DNA of 64,000 nucleotides from Saccharopolyspora phatthalungensis (GCF_014203395.1 NZ_JACHIW010000001.1:1922001-1986000), one strand, 5' to 3'. Shown: positions 26,213-33,938, counted from the first letter of the stretch. The notes: generated from the sequence alone by a model not told the origin. Translations and numbers: made by a program.

Positions 26213-26620
26213 TCACTGCTCCACCATGTGGATGAAATCCCGCTCGTGCCGCTCCGCGCTCCGAGTGCACAGATATCCGATCAGCACCAGGAACGGGTAG
26301 GCCAGCCCGCCAAGCAGCACCCACGGCAACCGGAGGCCCAGCACCTCCACGGCGCCGGTCCAAGGCACGGCCCAGAAAAGCACCGGCAGCCCCAGCAGCA
26401 CGACCGCCACGACCCCGGTCAGCACCAGCGCGCTGCGCAGCTGCACCTTCATCAGGTGGCGGACCAGCACTTCACCGACGCTGGTCTGCTCCTCCAACTC
26501 CATGATGGTGCGGGCGATCTGGCGGGTGCGGCGGTCGGCGAGCACCACGCGCTTGCGCCGCCGCCGGGGTGTGCCATCTCCCGACCGCGCGCGGATGTCG
26601 AAGCCGTGGTCCGGGCTCAT
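26213..26620 (-). CDS. Two-helix membrane protein, symporter partner
   Basis: Seen: 135 residues, with a basic N-terminus (RRRRKRVVLADRRTRQIARTIMELEEQT) and two hydrophobic helices (ALVLTGVVAVVLLGLPVLFWAV and WVLLGGLAYPFLVLIGYLCT), ending HERDFIHMVEQ. It lies between the LytTR regulator (16 bases) and the second symporter, and plays the same positional role as the DUF485 gene for the first symporter. Inferred: small accessory subunit of the second symporter. No sequence signature was recognised beyond this layout. Confidence 0.75.
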   Translation of the reverse strand: MSPDHGFDIRARSGDGTPRRRRKRVVLADRRTRQIARTIMELEEQTSVGEVLVRHLMKVQLRSALVLTGVVAVVLLGLPVLFWAVPWTGAVEVLGLRLPWVLLGGLAYPFLVLIGYLCTRSAERHERDFIHMVEQ

Positions 26621-26636
26621 CCCGGCGAACCGCGGT

Positions 26637-27467
26637 TCACTGCTGCCCCCAGCTCTGCCGCGGCGCCCGGACCAGCCGGTCCTTCAGCTCGCGGGTGTGC
26701 CGTCGGCTGACCGGCAGTTCCTTGGGCGGCCCGCCGCCGAGCACCACCGAGTAGCCGGACGACGACATGCGCAGCTCGGTGACCAGCGGCAGCGACACCA
26801 GGAAAGACCGGTGGATCCGCAAGAAACCGGCCTCGGCCCAGCGCTCTTCCAGCTGGGCCAGCGGAATCCGCACCAGGTGCGAATCGTCGGCCGTGTGCAG
26901 CCTCGCGTAGTCGCCCTGTGCCTCCACCCAGCGCACGTCCTTGCGCGGAATCATCCTGGTGGTGCCGGCGAGTTCGACGGGGATGACCTCGTCGTCGTCG
27001 GCCGCCGGGGCCTCCAGCGCGCGAGGTCCCTTGGCCGCCTGGGCCTTGTTCTTCTCGATGGTGCGCAGCGCGCGATCGACGCGTTCGGAGTTGGCGGGCT
27101 TCATGATGTAGTCCAGCGCGCCGACCTCGAAGGCTTCCAGCGCGTTCTCCTCGTGCCCGGTGATGAACACCAGGGCCGGTGGATTGCGAAACGCGGTGAG
27201 CACCCGGGCCAACTCCATCCCGCTGAGTCCGGGCATCGACACATCCGCGAAAACGGCATCCACAATGGACTCTTCCTGGTCGCGGTTGCCGATCAGCTCG
27301 GGATCGTCACTGCGCAGCAGGCGCAACGCCTCGGCCGCGTCGAACGCCGTCAGCACCCGCCCGACCCGCGGGTTATTGCCGAGCAGGTATTTCATCTCGT
27401 CCAGCCCGGCCATCTCGTCGTCGACGGCCAGAACGACAAGACCCGTTGAATTCACTCGTGTACTCAC
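26637..27467 (-). CDS. LytTR-family response regulator
   Basis: Seen: GTG 27467 (STRVNSTGLVVLAVDDE) gives 276 residues. Receiver domain with DDE near 15, phosphoacceptor Asp in VFADVSMPGLSG and Lys in IMKPAN; a charged linker; then a LytTR DNA-binding domain (IPRKDVRWVEAQGDYARLHT... IHRSFLVSLPLV... LPVSRRHTRELKDRL). Known: LytTR regulators pair with LytS-type kinases and act at direct-repeat operators. The kinase gene is two genes upstream at 28743. Inferred targets: the adjacent symporter genes. An in-frame start at 27554 has no RBS support. Confidence 0.93.
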   Translation of the reverse strand: MSTRVNSTGLVVLAVDDEMAGLDEMKYLLGNNPRVGRVLTAFDAAEALRLLRSDDPELIGNRDQEESIVDAVFADVSMPGLSGMELARVLTAFRNPPALVFITGHEENALEAFEVGALDYIMKPANSERVDRALRTIEKNKAQAAKGPRALEAPAADDDEVIPVELAGTTRMIPRKDVRWVEAQGDYARLHTADDSHLVRIPLAQLEERWAEAGFLRIHRSFLVSLPLVTELRMSSSGYSVVLGGGPPKELPVSRRHTRELKDRLVRAPRQSWGQQ

Positions 27468-27827
27468 TGCAACGCCATATCCTGCCGCGCCCACGGCGCA
27501 CTGTCCATGATCGAGTGTCGGCTCACACACTGGCGCGGACTTGCACCGCCCCAAACCGACAAGTGAGGTCAGTCACGCCTGCCAACCAAACTAGTTGTTC
27601 ACGGAGCGCGAAGGAACCCAGGGGGTATGCGCCCTGGATTTTGGCTCAGCGACACCGGTTTTCGCCCGAACAGACGATCAGTTGCGGCCGAATGAGTGAT
27701 GTCTTTCAGTGGCCATTTTAACGCATTGTGATCATGACGATTACCCTACGTTCGCTACCGGATCCAGCCGCGCACCACGGGTCTTCCGCGGTTTCAATTG
27801 AAACCGCGGAAAATCGCCCTGCGGCGG
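27468..27827. other. Gene-free stretch upstream of the LytTR gene
   Basis: 360 bases without a supported gene. It holds the 28-bp palindrome at 27784-27811 next to the sppA stop, and AT-richer sequence (27570-27730) that probably contains the promoter of the LytTR/symporter operon. I could not fix a -35/-10 pair. Confidence 0.55.
27784..27811. terminator. Perfect 28-bp palindrome, probable sppA terminator
   Basis: The sequence is its own reverse complement, with half-site TTCCGCGGTTTCAA. It sits 16 bases after the sppA stop. It belongs to the TTTC/GAAA palindrome class seen at several other gene ends in the window. Confidence 0.65.
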
Positions 27828-28733
27828 TCAGAGACCGAAGCGGTTCCACATGGCGCGGTGTTCCAGGGCCTCAACAGCGGACAGCACGGTGTCCGCACCA
27901 CCGCGGCCGAACCGGACCGACGACGCCATGCCCAGGCGGGCCAGCAGCGGCTTGCGCGGCTCCACTGTCAGCAGGTGCGCGTCCGGGAACCTCTCCTTGA
28001 CGATGTCCCGCAGCGTGCCCAAACCGTCGACCAGCCCAAGCTCCGCCGCCTTCGCCCCGGTCCACACCTCGCCGGAGAACAGGTCCTCGCCCGAATCGCT
28101 CAGCTTGCCACCACGGCGCTTGCGCACCCAGTCCCGGAACTGCTCGTGCAGCTCGTCCTGCAGGCCGCGCAGCCACTGCACGTCCTCATCCTTCTCCGGG
28201 CGGAACGGATCGAGCCGGACCTTGTGCGTACCGGCGGCGTGCACCCGGCGCTCCACGCCGAGCTTCTCCAACAACCCGGTCAGCCCGAAGCTCGCGCTGA
28301 CCACGCCGACGGAGCCGACCATCGACGTCGGATGCGCGTAGACCTCGTCGGCCGCGCAGGCCAACCAGTAGCCGCCGGAAGCCGCGACGTCCTCGCAGAA
28401 CGCCAGCACCGGCACCTTCTTCTCCTCGGCCAAGCCCCGGATCCGGTCGGCCACCAGCGCCGACTGGGTCGCCGCCCCGCCCGGCGAGTTGATCGACAGC
28501 ACCACGGCGCTGAGCCGGTCATGCCCGAACGCGCGGGTCAGCGCGGATTCCACGGTCTGCAGCGAAATCGTCGGCCGGCTCATCGGCGACGGCGTCGGCG
28601 TGATGACGCCGTGCAGCTTCACCACCGCGACAACCGGTCCACGCTCGGCGCGCTCGGCGAGCTTGCCCGGCAGCTTCGAGGACAACTTCCCGGTCAACAT
28701 GTCGGTGAACTTCTGCGGCGCCTTTTCGTCCAT
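27828..28733 (-). CDS. S49-family signal peptide peptidase (SppA-like)
   Basis: Seen: 301 residues. Catalytic Ser in VLAFCEDVAASGGYWLAC and Lys in the typical position (HKVRLDPFRPEKDE), with the INSPGG motif earlier in VVLSINSPGGAAT and SMVGSVGVVS after the Ser. Known: S49 peptidases use a Ser/Lys dyad to cleave remnant signal peptides and membrane proteins. No transmembrane helix is visible, unlike E. coli SppA, so it resembles the short bacterial form. It starts 9 bases after the sensor-kinase stop, so it is probably co-transcribed with it and separates the kinase from its regulator. Confidence 0.92.
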   Translation of the reverse strand: MDEKAPQKFTDMLTGKLSSKLPGKLAERAERGPVVAVVKLHGVITPTPSPMSRPTISLQTVESALTRAFGHDRLSAVVLSINSPGGAATQSALVADRIRGLAEEKKVPVLAFCEDVAASGGYWLACAADEVYAHPTSMVGSVGVVSASFGLTGLLEKLGVERRVHAAGTHKVRLDPFRPEKDEDVQWLRGLQDELHEQFRDWVRKRRGGKLSDSGEDLFSGEVWTGAKAAELGLVDGLGTLRDIVKERFPDAHLLTVEPRKPLLARLGMASSVRFGRGGADTVLSAVEALEHRAMWNRFGL

Positions 28734-28742
28734 ACCTCGACG

Positions 28743-30032
28743 TTACCGGCTCAAGTGAGGCCCGGCCGCCAACCCGACGTTCGACTCGTCGATCGACTGC
28801 GGCGGAACCGGTCGCACGCCCGGCGCGAACTTCGGCACCCGCATGATGACCTTCATGCCCGCGCCCTTCTCGGTCTCCACGACCAGGCCGTAGTCGTTGC
28901 CGAAGGTGGCCCGCATCCGGTTGTTGATGTTGCCGAGCCCGACGTGCGCGCCGGTCAGGTGCGCGTTGGTCAGTTCCGCGTCGAGCAACTCCGGATCCAT
29001 CCCGATGCCGTCGTCGTCCACGCTGATCAACGCCTCGGTGCCGTTGTCCTTGGCGATCACCGACACGGTGCCGCCGCCGGGCTTGTTCGCCAGCCCGTGC
29101 CGGACGGCGTTTTCCACGAGTGGTTGCAGCGCCAGGAACGGCACCACCACCGGCAGCACCTCCGGGGCGATCCTGAGCTGCACGTTCAGCCGGTCGGGAC
29201 CGAAGCGGGCGCTCTCCAGCGTGAGGTAGCGGTCGATGTTGCGGATCTCGTCGGCCAGCGTCGTGTAGAGGCCGGTGGTGCGGAACGAGTAGCGAGTGAA
29301 GTCGGCGAACTCCTGCAGCAGGTCCCGCGCGTGCTCCGGATCGGTGCGGATCAGCGACCCGATGGTGTTCAGCGCGTTGTAGATGAAATGCGGCGAGATC
29401 TGCGCCCGCAGCGCGCGCACCTCGGCCTTGGCCAGCCGCTCCTTGGACTCCTGCAGTTCGGCCAGTTCCAGCTGGGTCGACACATGATTGGCCACCTCGG
29501 CAGCCCCGCGCAGCAGCCGCTTGCGGTCGCCGCCGGCGATGACGGCTAACGCGCCGCGGTTCTCGCCCTCGACCTCCAGCGGCACCACCACGGCGTGCCG
29601 CATCGGACAGGGCCGCTGATCGCAGGTCACGTCGCCGTGGTCGAGGAACTCGCGCTTGCCGGTGCGCAGCACCTGCTCGATCTTGATCCGCAGGTCCGCG
29701 TAGTGGTGGTTGGCCTCGCCATCCCAGCTCAACAGGGTGCCGTCGGCGTCGACGATCCCGACGGCGACGCAGGCCAGCAGCTCCCGCAAGTGCGGTGCGG
29801 TCTTGTCCGCGGATTCCTGGGTCATCCCCGCCCGCAGGTAGGGGGCCGCGCTGGTCACCCGGTGCAACGCCGCCAACGTGGCGTCCTCCACTGAGGCGCT
29901 CACCCGGCGCGCCCGGCACAGCAGCACGAACATACCGAGCACGGCGAGTGCGGCGAGCGTGGTCAGGACCGTCCGCTCAGTCAACATCTCGGGCACAACA
30001 TCAATCTTCACGGCCACCACGGATGGAATCAA
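28743..30032 (-). CDS. LytS-type sensor histidine kinase
   Basis: Seen: 429 residues from TTG 30032; GTG 30011 is also possible. One N-terminal transmembrane helix (LTTLAALAVLGMFVLLC), a GAF-like sensor region (CVAVGIVDADGTLLSWDGEANHHY... CDQRPCPMRHAVVVPL) and the His_kinase box ISPHFIYNALNTIGSLIRTDPE. The HATPase domain has LVENAVRHGLANKPGGG and GIGMDPE. Known: LytS-type kinases phosphorylate LytTR regulators. The conserved His is in SPHFIYN. The Cys pair in CDQRPCPMR might bind metal or sense redox (inference). Partner: the LytTR regulator at 26637-27467. Confidence 0.92.
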   Translation of the reverse strand: MIPSVVAVKIDVVPEMLTERTVLTTLAALAVLGMFVLLCRARRVSASVEDATLAALHRVTSAAPYLRAGMTQESADKTAPHLRELLACVAVGIVDADGTLLSWDGEANHHYADLRIKIEQVLRTGKREFLDHGDVTCDQRPCPMRHAVVVPLEVEGENRGALAVIAGGDRKRLLRGAAEVANHVSTQLELAELQESKERLAKAEVRALRAQISPHFIYNALNTIGSLIRTDPEHARDLLQEFADFTRYSFRTTGLYTTLADEIRNIDRYLTLESARFGPDRLNVQLRIAPEVLPVVVPFLALQPLVENAVRHGLANKPGGGTVSVIAKDNGTEALISVDDDGIGMDPELLDAELTNAHLTGAHVGLGNINNRMRATFGNDYGLVVETEKGAGMKVIMRVPKFAPGVRPVPPQSIDESNVGLAAGPHLSR

Positions 30033-30143
30033 GACGGCTACGCTCAGTGCGCTGGTTCCGTCGATAAGCGGTACCTTGCTCTTCCATTCAGCGGGAACAA
30101 GTGGTTCAACCAGCGGCTATGGCCTGTGCACAACCGCCCAAGA

Positions 30144-30162
30144 TGTCCACAGCCTGTGGACA
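30144..30162. terminator. Hairpin formed by facing DnaA-box-like 9-mers
   Basis: TGTCCACAG (30144-30152) and CTGTGGACA (30154-30162) form a perfect inverted repeat with a one-base spacer. It lies two bases beyond the Fpg stop and upstream of the kinase gene. It could act as a terminator or as a pair of TTGTCCACA-like DnaA sites. Confidence 0.5.
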
Positions 30163-30163
30163 A

Positions 30164-31015
30164 CTACTTCAGCAGCCGCGACATCCGGCGGTCCGCCAAC
30201 ACTTTGCCGCCGGTCTGGCAGGTCGGGCAATACTGCATCGACCGGTCCGCGAACGAGACCTCCCGCACGGCGTCACCGCACACCGGGCACGGCAATCCGG
30301 CGCGTCCGTGCACCCGCATCCCCGAGCGTTTCTCCGCCTTCAGCCGCGCCGCGTCCTGCTTGAGCGAGCGCTGCACGGCATCACGCAAGATCTCCTGCAT
30401 GCTGCCCCGCAACCGCTCGATCGCGGCGGCGTCGAGTTTGCCCGCGGTCGCGAAGGGCGACAGCTTCGCGGCGTGCAAGATCTCATCGGAATAAGCGTTG
30501 CCGATCCCGGCCAGCGCGGACTGCTCGGTGAGCAGCGTCTTGATCCGCTCGGTGCGCCCCGCCAAGACCGCGGTCAACCCGTCGACGTCCAAGCTCAACG
30601 CATCCGGTCCCAACTTCGCGATCCCCGGCACCTCCTCGGGCGCGGCGACGACCCAGGCCGCCAGCTTCTTCTGGGTGCCTGCCTCGGTCAGATCGAAACC
30701 CGCGCCGCCCAGATGCACCCGCAGCGCGATCGGCCCCCTGCCGGGCTTCGGCGGCGTCGGCGACAAGTTGTCCGACCAGCGCAACCAACCAGCCCGCGCC
30801 AAATGGAAGACCAGGTGCAGCCCATCGCAAACCAGATCGAGGTACTTGCCGTGCCGCACCGCACCGGTGACCGCACGACCATGCAGCTCCGTCCACGGCG
30901 GACTGGCTGTCTTCAACACGCTCATCGACGCGACATCAATGCGCGCGACGGACCGGCCCACGGCGTTGTCGCGGAGGTGCTGGGCCAACGCCTCCACCTC
31001 GGGAAGTTCCGGCAC
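30164..31015 (-). CDS. Fpg/Nei-family DNA glycosylase
   Basis: Seen: GTG 31015 places PELPEVEALAQHLRD directly after the initiator, so processing exposes the catalytic Pro2, with Glu3 behind it. Lys in VRHGKYLDL matches the family Lys of the beta strand. H2TH region SALAGIGNAYSDEILHAAKLSP. C-terminal zinc finger CPVC-x(16)-CPTC. 283 residues. Known: these bifunctional glycosylases remove oxidised purines or pyrimidines and cut the AP site. The zinc finger ends ...GGKVLADRRMSRLLK. Which lesion it prefers cannot be told from sequence alone. A start at 31033 would bury Pro2 and is rejected. Confidence 0.94.
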   Translation of the reverse strand: MPELPEVEALAQHLRDNAVGRSVARIDVASMSVLKTASPPWTELHGRAVTGAVRHGKYLDLVCDGLHLVFHLARAGWLRWSDNLSPTPPKPGRGPIALRVHLGGAGFDLTEAGTQKKLAAWVVAAPEEVPGIAKLGPDALSLDVDGLTAVLAGRTERIKTLLTEQSALAGIGNAYSDEILHAAKLSPFATAGKLDAAAIERLRGSMQEILRDAVQRSLKQDAARLKAEKRSGMRVHGRAGLPCPVCGDAVREVSFADRSMQYCPTCQTGGKVLADRRMSRLLK

Positions 31016-31087
31016 CGGTCCAGTGTGCCGCACCGCGAACGACCTGTGTGCCTTCCGAGTGACCAGCGCAACCCGAAAGCCGCACGA

Positions 31088-31525
31088 CTACTCCACGGGC
31101 TGCAAGCCGCCGTTCATGTCCGGCTCCGCGTACAGCTCGATGTGCCGCGACACCAAGGACATCTCCTGGCGCACGTCAACGAAACCGCGAACCACGCCCA
31201 CCCAGGTCTCCGGCGGGTTCTCATCGTGATCCCCCGGCGTCGCGGCCGTGATCGTCCACGGCCGCCGCAACACCCAGCGGACCGGGAAGAACAACACGGC
31301 CACAACCAGCAGCAAGATCAACCAGCCCGGCACGATCACCTCGGGCGGCGTCCACACTACGAACATCACGACCAGGAACAAGAACACCGCCCCCATCAGG
31401 ACGGCCGGCGCCGAGCCCCCGTTCACGTCGTGTTCGAACTCGTCCGCAGCGATCGGGTTGGACCACTCCAGACTCGCCTTGATGGTCCACTCCCGGCCGT
31501 CGGAACCCCGCACCACCCGGTTCAT
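31088..31525 (-). CDS. Hypothetical two-helix membrane protein
   Basis: Seen: ATG 31525 (MNRVVRGSDGREWTIKASLEW) gives 145 residues. Two adjacent hydrophobic helices (APAVLMGAVFLFLVVMFVVWT and VPGWLILLLVVAVLFFPVRWVL) are followed by a soluble C-terminal part with TWVGVVRGFVDVRQEMSLVSRHIEL. Known: actinobacterial proteins with GREWTV near the N-terminus and this layout are common and uncharacterised. No catalytic motif. It lies alone between the Fpg and sigma-factor genes. Confidence 0.78.
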   Translation of the reverse strand: MNRVVRGSDGREWTIKASLEWSNPIAADEFEHDVNGGSAPAVLMGAVFLFLVVMFVVWTPPEVIVPGWLILLLVVAVLFFPVRWVLRRPWTITAATPGDHDENPPETWVGVVRGFVDVRQEMSLVSRHIELYAEPDMNGGLQPVE

Positions 31526-31713
31526 CGTCGCCTCCCCGCCCACCCGGGCTGGTCGCTCCGGAACATCGTCTCGCCACTCGAATGCCGTCGGTCACCGAGC
31601 GTGAAGCAACGGTACCGCGTGCGTCATGGGCCCGACGGGTGATAGTCGTCCCCAAAACCGGGCCCATTGTCGATCACAAGCGGCGTTCCGGCCAACCCCG
31701 AACGGGCGACCCG

Positions 31714-32307
31714 TCAAGCGCGGCGCAAACACCCCGCAGCCCGCCGCACCGGCAGATCGGCCGCCTGCCGGTATGCCTCCCGCAACCCGCGACGCGCACG
31801 GTGCGCCAACACCGCCGTCGCGTTCGGGGTGAGACCCAGCTGACCGGCGAGGCTGGCCGGCCGATGCCCCTCCACCTCGGTCCGCCACAAAACCTCACGC
31901 CAACGCGCAGGCAACCGGTGAAACGCGCGGGCCAACAACTCCCGCTCGGCCTGCACGAACTGGTGATCGCGCTGCCGAGGCGCGTACTCCCCCAGCTCAT
32001 CGGCATTCATCAACTCGTCCCGGCGCGCCGCCGACCACTCCCCCAACACCCGACGCACCACCGTCAACAGGTAGGTGCGAATCACATCCCGAGGCCCGTG
32101 ACCGGCCCGGACCGCGCGCAATGTGCGCAAGAACACCTCGGCGACCACATCATCGACGTCAATCCCCTGCCGCGGCATGCTCAACGCGAACCGCCGCACC
32201 GCGGGCGCATGCCGCCGGTACAGATCGCCATAAGCGAGATCATCACCGGCCCGCAACCGCTCCAGCAGCACCTGATCATCCGCAACGACGTCCCGACCCG
32301 TCCCCAT
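31714..32307 (-). CDS. ECF-type RNA polymerase sigma factor
   Basis: Seen: ATG 32307 gives 197 residues. Sigma-2 region (LLERLRAGDDLAYGDLYRRHAPAVRRFAL... DVDDVVAEVFLRTLRAVRAG) and sigma-4 (FHRLPARWREVLWRTEVEGHRPASLAGQLGLTPNATAVLAHRARRGLREAYRQ). Known: close relatives often continue after the LREAY-QAHL helix into a Cys-rich zinc domain. Here the protein stops after RRAAGCLRRA, so the C-terminus looks shortened, possibly by a frameshift. It diverges from the PPOX gene with ~105 bases between, which should hold both promoters. Confidence 0.88.
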   Translation of the reverse strand: MGTGRDVVADDQVLLERLRAGDDLAYGDLYRRHAPAVRRFALSMPRQGIDVDDVVAEVFLRTLRAVRAGHGPRDVIRTYLLTVVRRVLGEWSAARRDELMNADELGEYAPRQRDHQFVQAERELLARAFHRLPARWREVLWRTEVEGHRPASLAGQLGLTPNATAVLAHRARRGLREAYRQAADLPVRRAAGCLRRA

Positions 32308-32412
32308 GTGGACTCCCCCCAACGCCGACCGCGGCGAATACCGCACGACCGGCGCAATCGCTACCGTGGACCCCCGGACCACGGTGTCACCAGACACAAC
32401 CCGGAGGTCGCA

Positions 32413-32823
32413 GTGGATCTCGACGAAGCCCGCGAAGTGATCGGCAGCCAACACCGTGCCGTGCTCAGCACGCTCCGCGCCGACGGCACCCCCCAGATGA
32501 CACCGGTGCTGACCACCACGGACAGCTCCGGACACGTCACTGTCAGCACTGTTGCTGGCTCCGCCAAAGTGCGCAACCTGCGCCGCGACCCGCGCGCCTG
32601 GCTCTGTGTCCTACCCGACCAATTCTTCGGCCGCTGGATCCAAGTCGAAGGCACCGTCGAAATCGTCGAACTCCCCGCCGCCCTACCCCTCCTCGAGGAG
32701 TACTACCGCAGCATCTCCGGCGAACACGAAGACTGGGCCGCCTACCGCAAGTCCATGCAGGAAGAACACCGCGTCCTCCTGCGCCTCACGCCGACCCGCG
32801 CGGTCGACGCCCCAACCCGATAG
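32413..32823 (+). CDS. PPOX-class F420-dependent-type oxidoreductase
   Basis: Seen: GTG 32413 with GGAGG 5 nt upstream; 136 residues. Split-barrel fold signature: REVIGSQHRAVLSTLRADGTPQMTPVLT, VRNLRRDPRAWLCVLPD and YYRSISGEHEDWAAYRKSMQEEHRVLLRLTPTR. Known: this family binds flavin or F420 and occurs widely in actinobacteria; substrates are mostly unknown. Frames open further upstream (from 31582) run through the divergent sigma gene and are not real. Confidence 0.92.
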   Translation: MDLDEAREVIGSQHRAVLSTLRADGTPQMTPVLTTTDSSGHVTVSTVAGSAKVRNLRRDPRAWLCVLPDQFFGRWIQVEGTVEIVELPAALPLLEEYYRSISGEHEDWAAYRKSMQEEHRVLLRLTPTRAVDAPTR

Positions 32824-32894
32824 AGACCCCCGCCGAACGGAGTTGAAACGATGCGTTAAAGTAGTCCCCAACAGCCCAGCAGGGCACTGAAGAT

Positions 32895-32967
32895 GCGGAT
32901 GTAGCGCAGCTGGTAGCGCATCACCTTGCCAAGGTGAGGGTCGCGGGTTCGAGTCCCGTCATCCGCT
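32895..32967 (+). tRNA. tRNA-Gly (GCC anticodon)
   Basis: Acceptor arms GCGGATG (32895-32901) and CATCCGC (32960-32966) pair fully, with discriminator T. The anticodon loop TTGCCAA gives anticodon GCC. The T arm GCGGGTTCGAGTCCCGT is canonical. No CCA is encoded. No integrase or attachment duplication was found directly downstream. Confidence 0.97.
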
Positions 32968-32974
32968 CGGGGAC

Positions 32975-33010
32975 AGGGGACCTGTGTCTGCTTCGCAGAC
33001 CTGGTCCCCT
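32975..33010 (+). terminator. Hairpin after tRNA-Gly
   Basis: AGGGGACC (32975-32982) pairs with 33003-33010, and GTCTGC with GCAGAC across a TTC loop. It starts 8 bases after the tRNA end. Confidence 0.75.
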
Positions 33011-33020
33011 TGCCATTTCA

Positions 33021-33043
33021 TTGGGGGGATCGAATCCCCCCAA
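33021..33043. terminator. Second hairpin after tRNA-Gly
   Basis: Stem TTGGGGGGA / TCCCCCCAA closed over a short loop. It lies 10 bases beyond the first hairpin and may also block transcripts from the opposite side. Confidence 0.6.
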
Positions 33044-33193
33044 ACCCCCCTACGGTGCGGTGGTTGCCTTTCGTTGGCTCCTTACGATGGGGAACGTTCC
33101 CGGCCTGCTCAGCGACCAGCAACCCACACCACAGCCCCATCACCATCACAGCCCCATCACCACAGCTGATATCAGGGCCTCGACACCGTGGCG

Positions 33194-33403
33194 TTAGGTT
33201 TCCAGGCGGAAGCCTATTTTCAGCGTTACCTGGTAATGGGCCAGTTCATTGTCTTCTACGTGGCCCCTTACGTTCGTCACCTCGAACCAGTCCACGTTCC
33301 GCAGGGTTTGGGACGCTCGGTTCACCGCTCTTCTTATCGCGTCGTCCACTCCTACTTTCGAGGATCCCACTACTTCGGTTACGCGGTATACGTGGTCTGC
33401 CAT
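33194..33403 (-). CDS. Dodecin family flavin-binding protein
   Basis: Seen: ATG 33403 (MADHVYRVTEVVGSS) gives 69 residues covering the whole dodecin fold: VGSSKVGVDDAIRRAVNRASQTLRNVDWFEVTNVRGHVEDNELAHYQVTLKIGFRLE. The Trp in DWFEV is the flavin-stacking residue. Known: dodecins form hollow 12-mers that bind FMN, FAD or CoA and buffer flavins in the cytoplasm. Monocistronic. A 12-residue N-terminal extension in frame is not supported. Confidence 0.96.
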   Translation of the reverse strand: MADHVYRVTEVVGSSKVGVDDAIRRAVNRASQTLRNVDWFEVTNVRGHVEDNELAHYQVTLKIGFRLET

Positions 33404-33495
33404 GAAGTTGATGGTTGGGGGGCTGGGGGGTGATCGCAAGACGATGTTGTGGTGGGTCGGCGGCCTGGCGGCCGTCCTGCGGTGATGGTGTTAGT

Positions 33496-33632
33496 GGTCG
33501 GCCTTCGGCCGTGAGGTGAGGAGAGGTGGGGTGTTGGTCGGCCTTCGGCCGTGAGGTGAGGAGAGGTGGGGTGTTGGTCGGCCTTCGGCCGTGAGGTGAG
33601 GAGAGGTGGGGTGTTGGTCGGCCTTCGGCCGT
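33496..33632. repeat. 40-bp tandem repeat, 3.4 copies
   Basis: Units at 33496-33535, 33536-33575 and 33576-33615, plus a partial unit to ~33632. Each begins GGTCGGCCTTCGGCC and the full units are identical. Every unit contains the small hairpin GGCC-TTC-GGCC. It lies between the dodecin gene and the YefM-YoeB operator. Confidence 0.95.
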
Positions 33633-33654
33633 TTGCGCTCGCTTGGCTGCCAGA

Positions 33655-33672
33655 CGTACAATAATCTGTACG
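33655..33672 (+). promoter_or_regulatory. Palindromic operator for yefM-yoeB
   Basis: CGTACAATAATCTGTACG, 6-bp arms around a 6-bp AT-rich spacer, starting 32 bases before the antitoxin start. Known: YefM-type antitoxins bind operators built on TGTACA. The half-sites here (GTACA and TGTAC) fit autorepression. Confidence 0.72.
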
Positions 33673-33686
33673 CAAGGAGGTGTCCG

Positions 33687-33938
33687 GTGAAGACAATGAG
33701 CTACTCGGAATCGCGGGCGAAGTACGCCGAGACCCTGGACTCGGTGGTCAACGATCGCGAAGAGATCGTGATCACCCGCGCAGGGCACGAGCCTGTCGTC
33801 ATGGTGTCCCTTGACGACTACCAGTCCCTCAAGGAGACCGCCTACCTGCTGCGCAGCCCCGAGAACGCACGGCGTCTGATCACCGCCATCGAGCGGCTGG
33901 AATCCGGTGGTGGCACGCACCACGAGCTCGCCGAATGA
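33687..33938 (+). CDS. yefM: YefM-type antitoxin (Phd/YefM family)
   Basis: Seen: GTG 33687 with AAGGAGG 6 nt upstream; ATG 33696 is an in-frame alternative. 83 residues. Family core MSYSESRAKYAETLDSVVNDREEIVITRAGHEPVVMVSLDDYQSLKETAYLL, then a C-terminal tail (SGGGTHHELAE) that would wrap the toxin. Known: YefM neutralises YoeB and represses the operon with it. It overlaps the toxin gene by ATGA. The operator palindrome lies just upstream. Confidence 0.95.
   Translation: MKTMSYSESRAKYAETLDSVVNDREEIVITRAGHEPVVMVSLDDYQSLKETAYLLRSPENARRLITAIERLESGGGTHHELAE

Noticed and set aside
31582..32412. Long N-terminal extension of the PPOX gene
   Set aside because: It is antisense to the sigma-factor gene and Arg/Pro-rich. 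GTG 32413 has a good RBS and begins the family domain.
32968..33193. Integration of a mobile element at tRNA-Gly
   Set aside because: No duplicated tRNA 3' end and no integrase were found downstream; only two hairpins and a dodecin gene.
33496..33632. CRISPR-like array
   Set aside because: The 40-bp units are directly adjacent with no spacers, and no cas genes are nearby. It is a simple tandem repeat.
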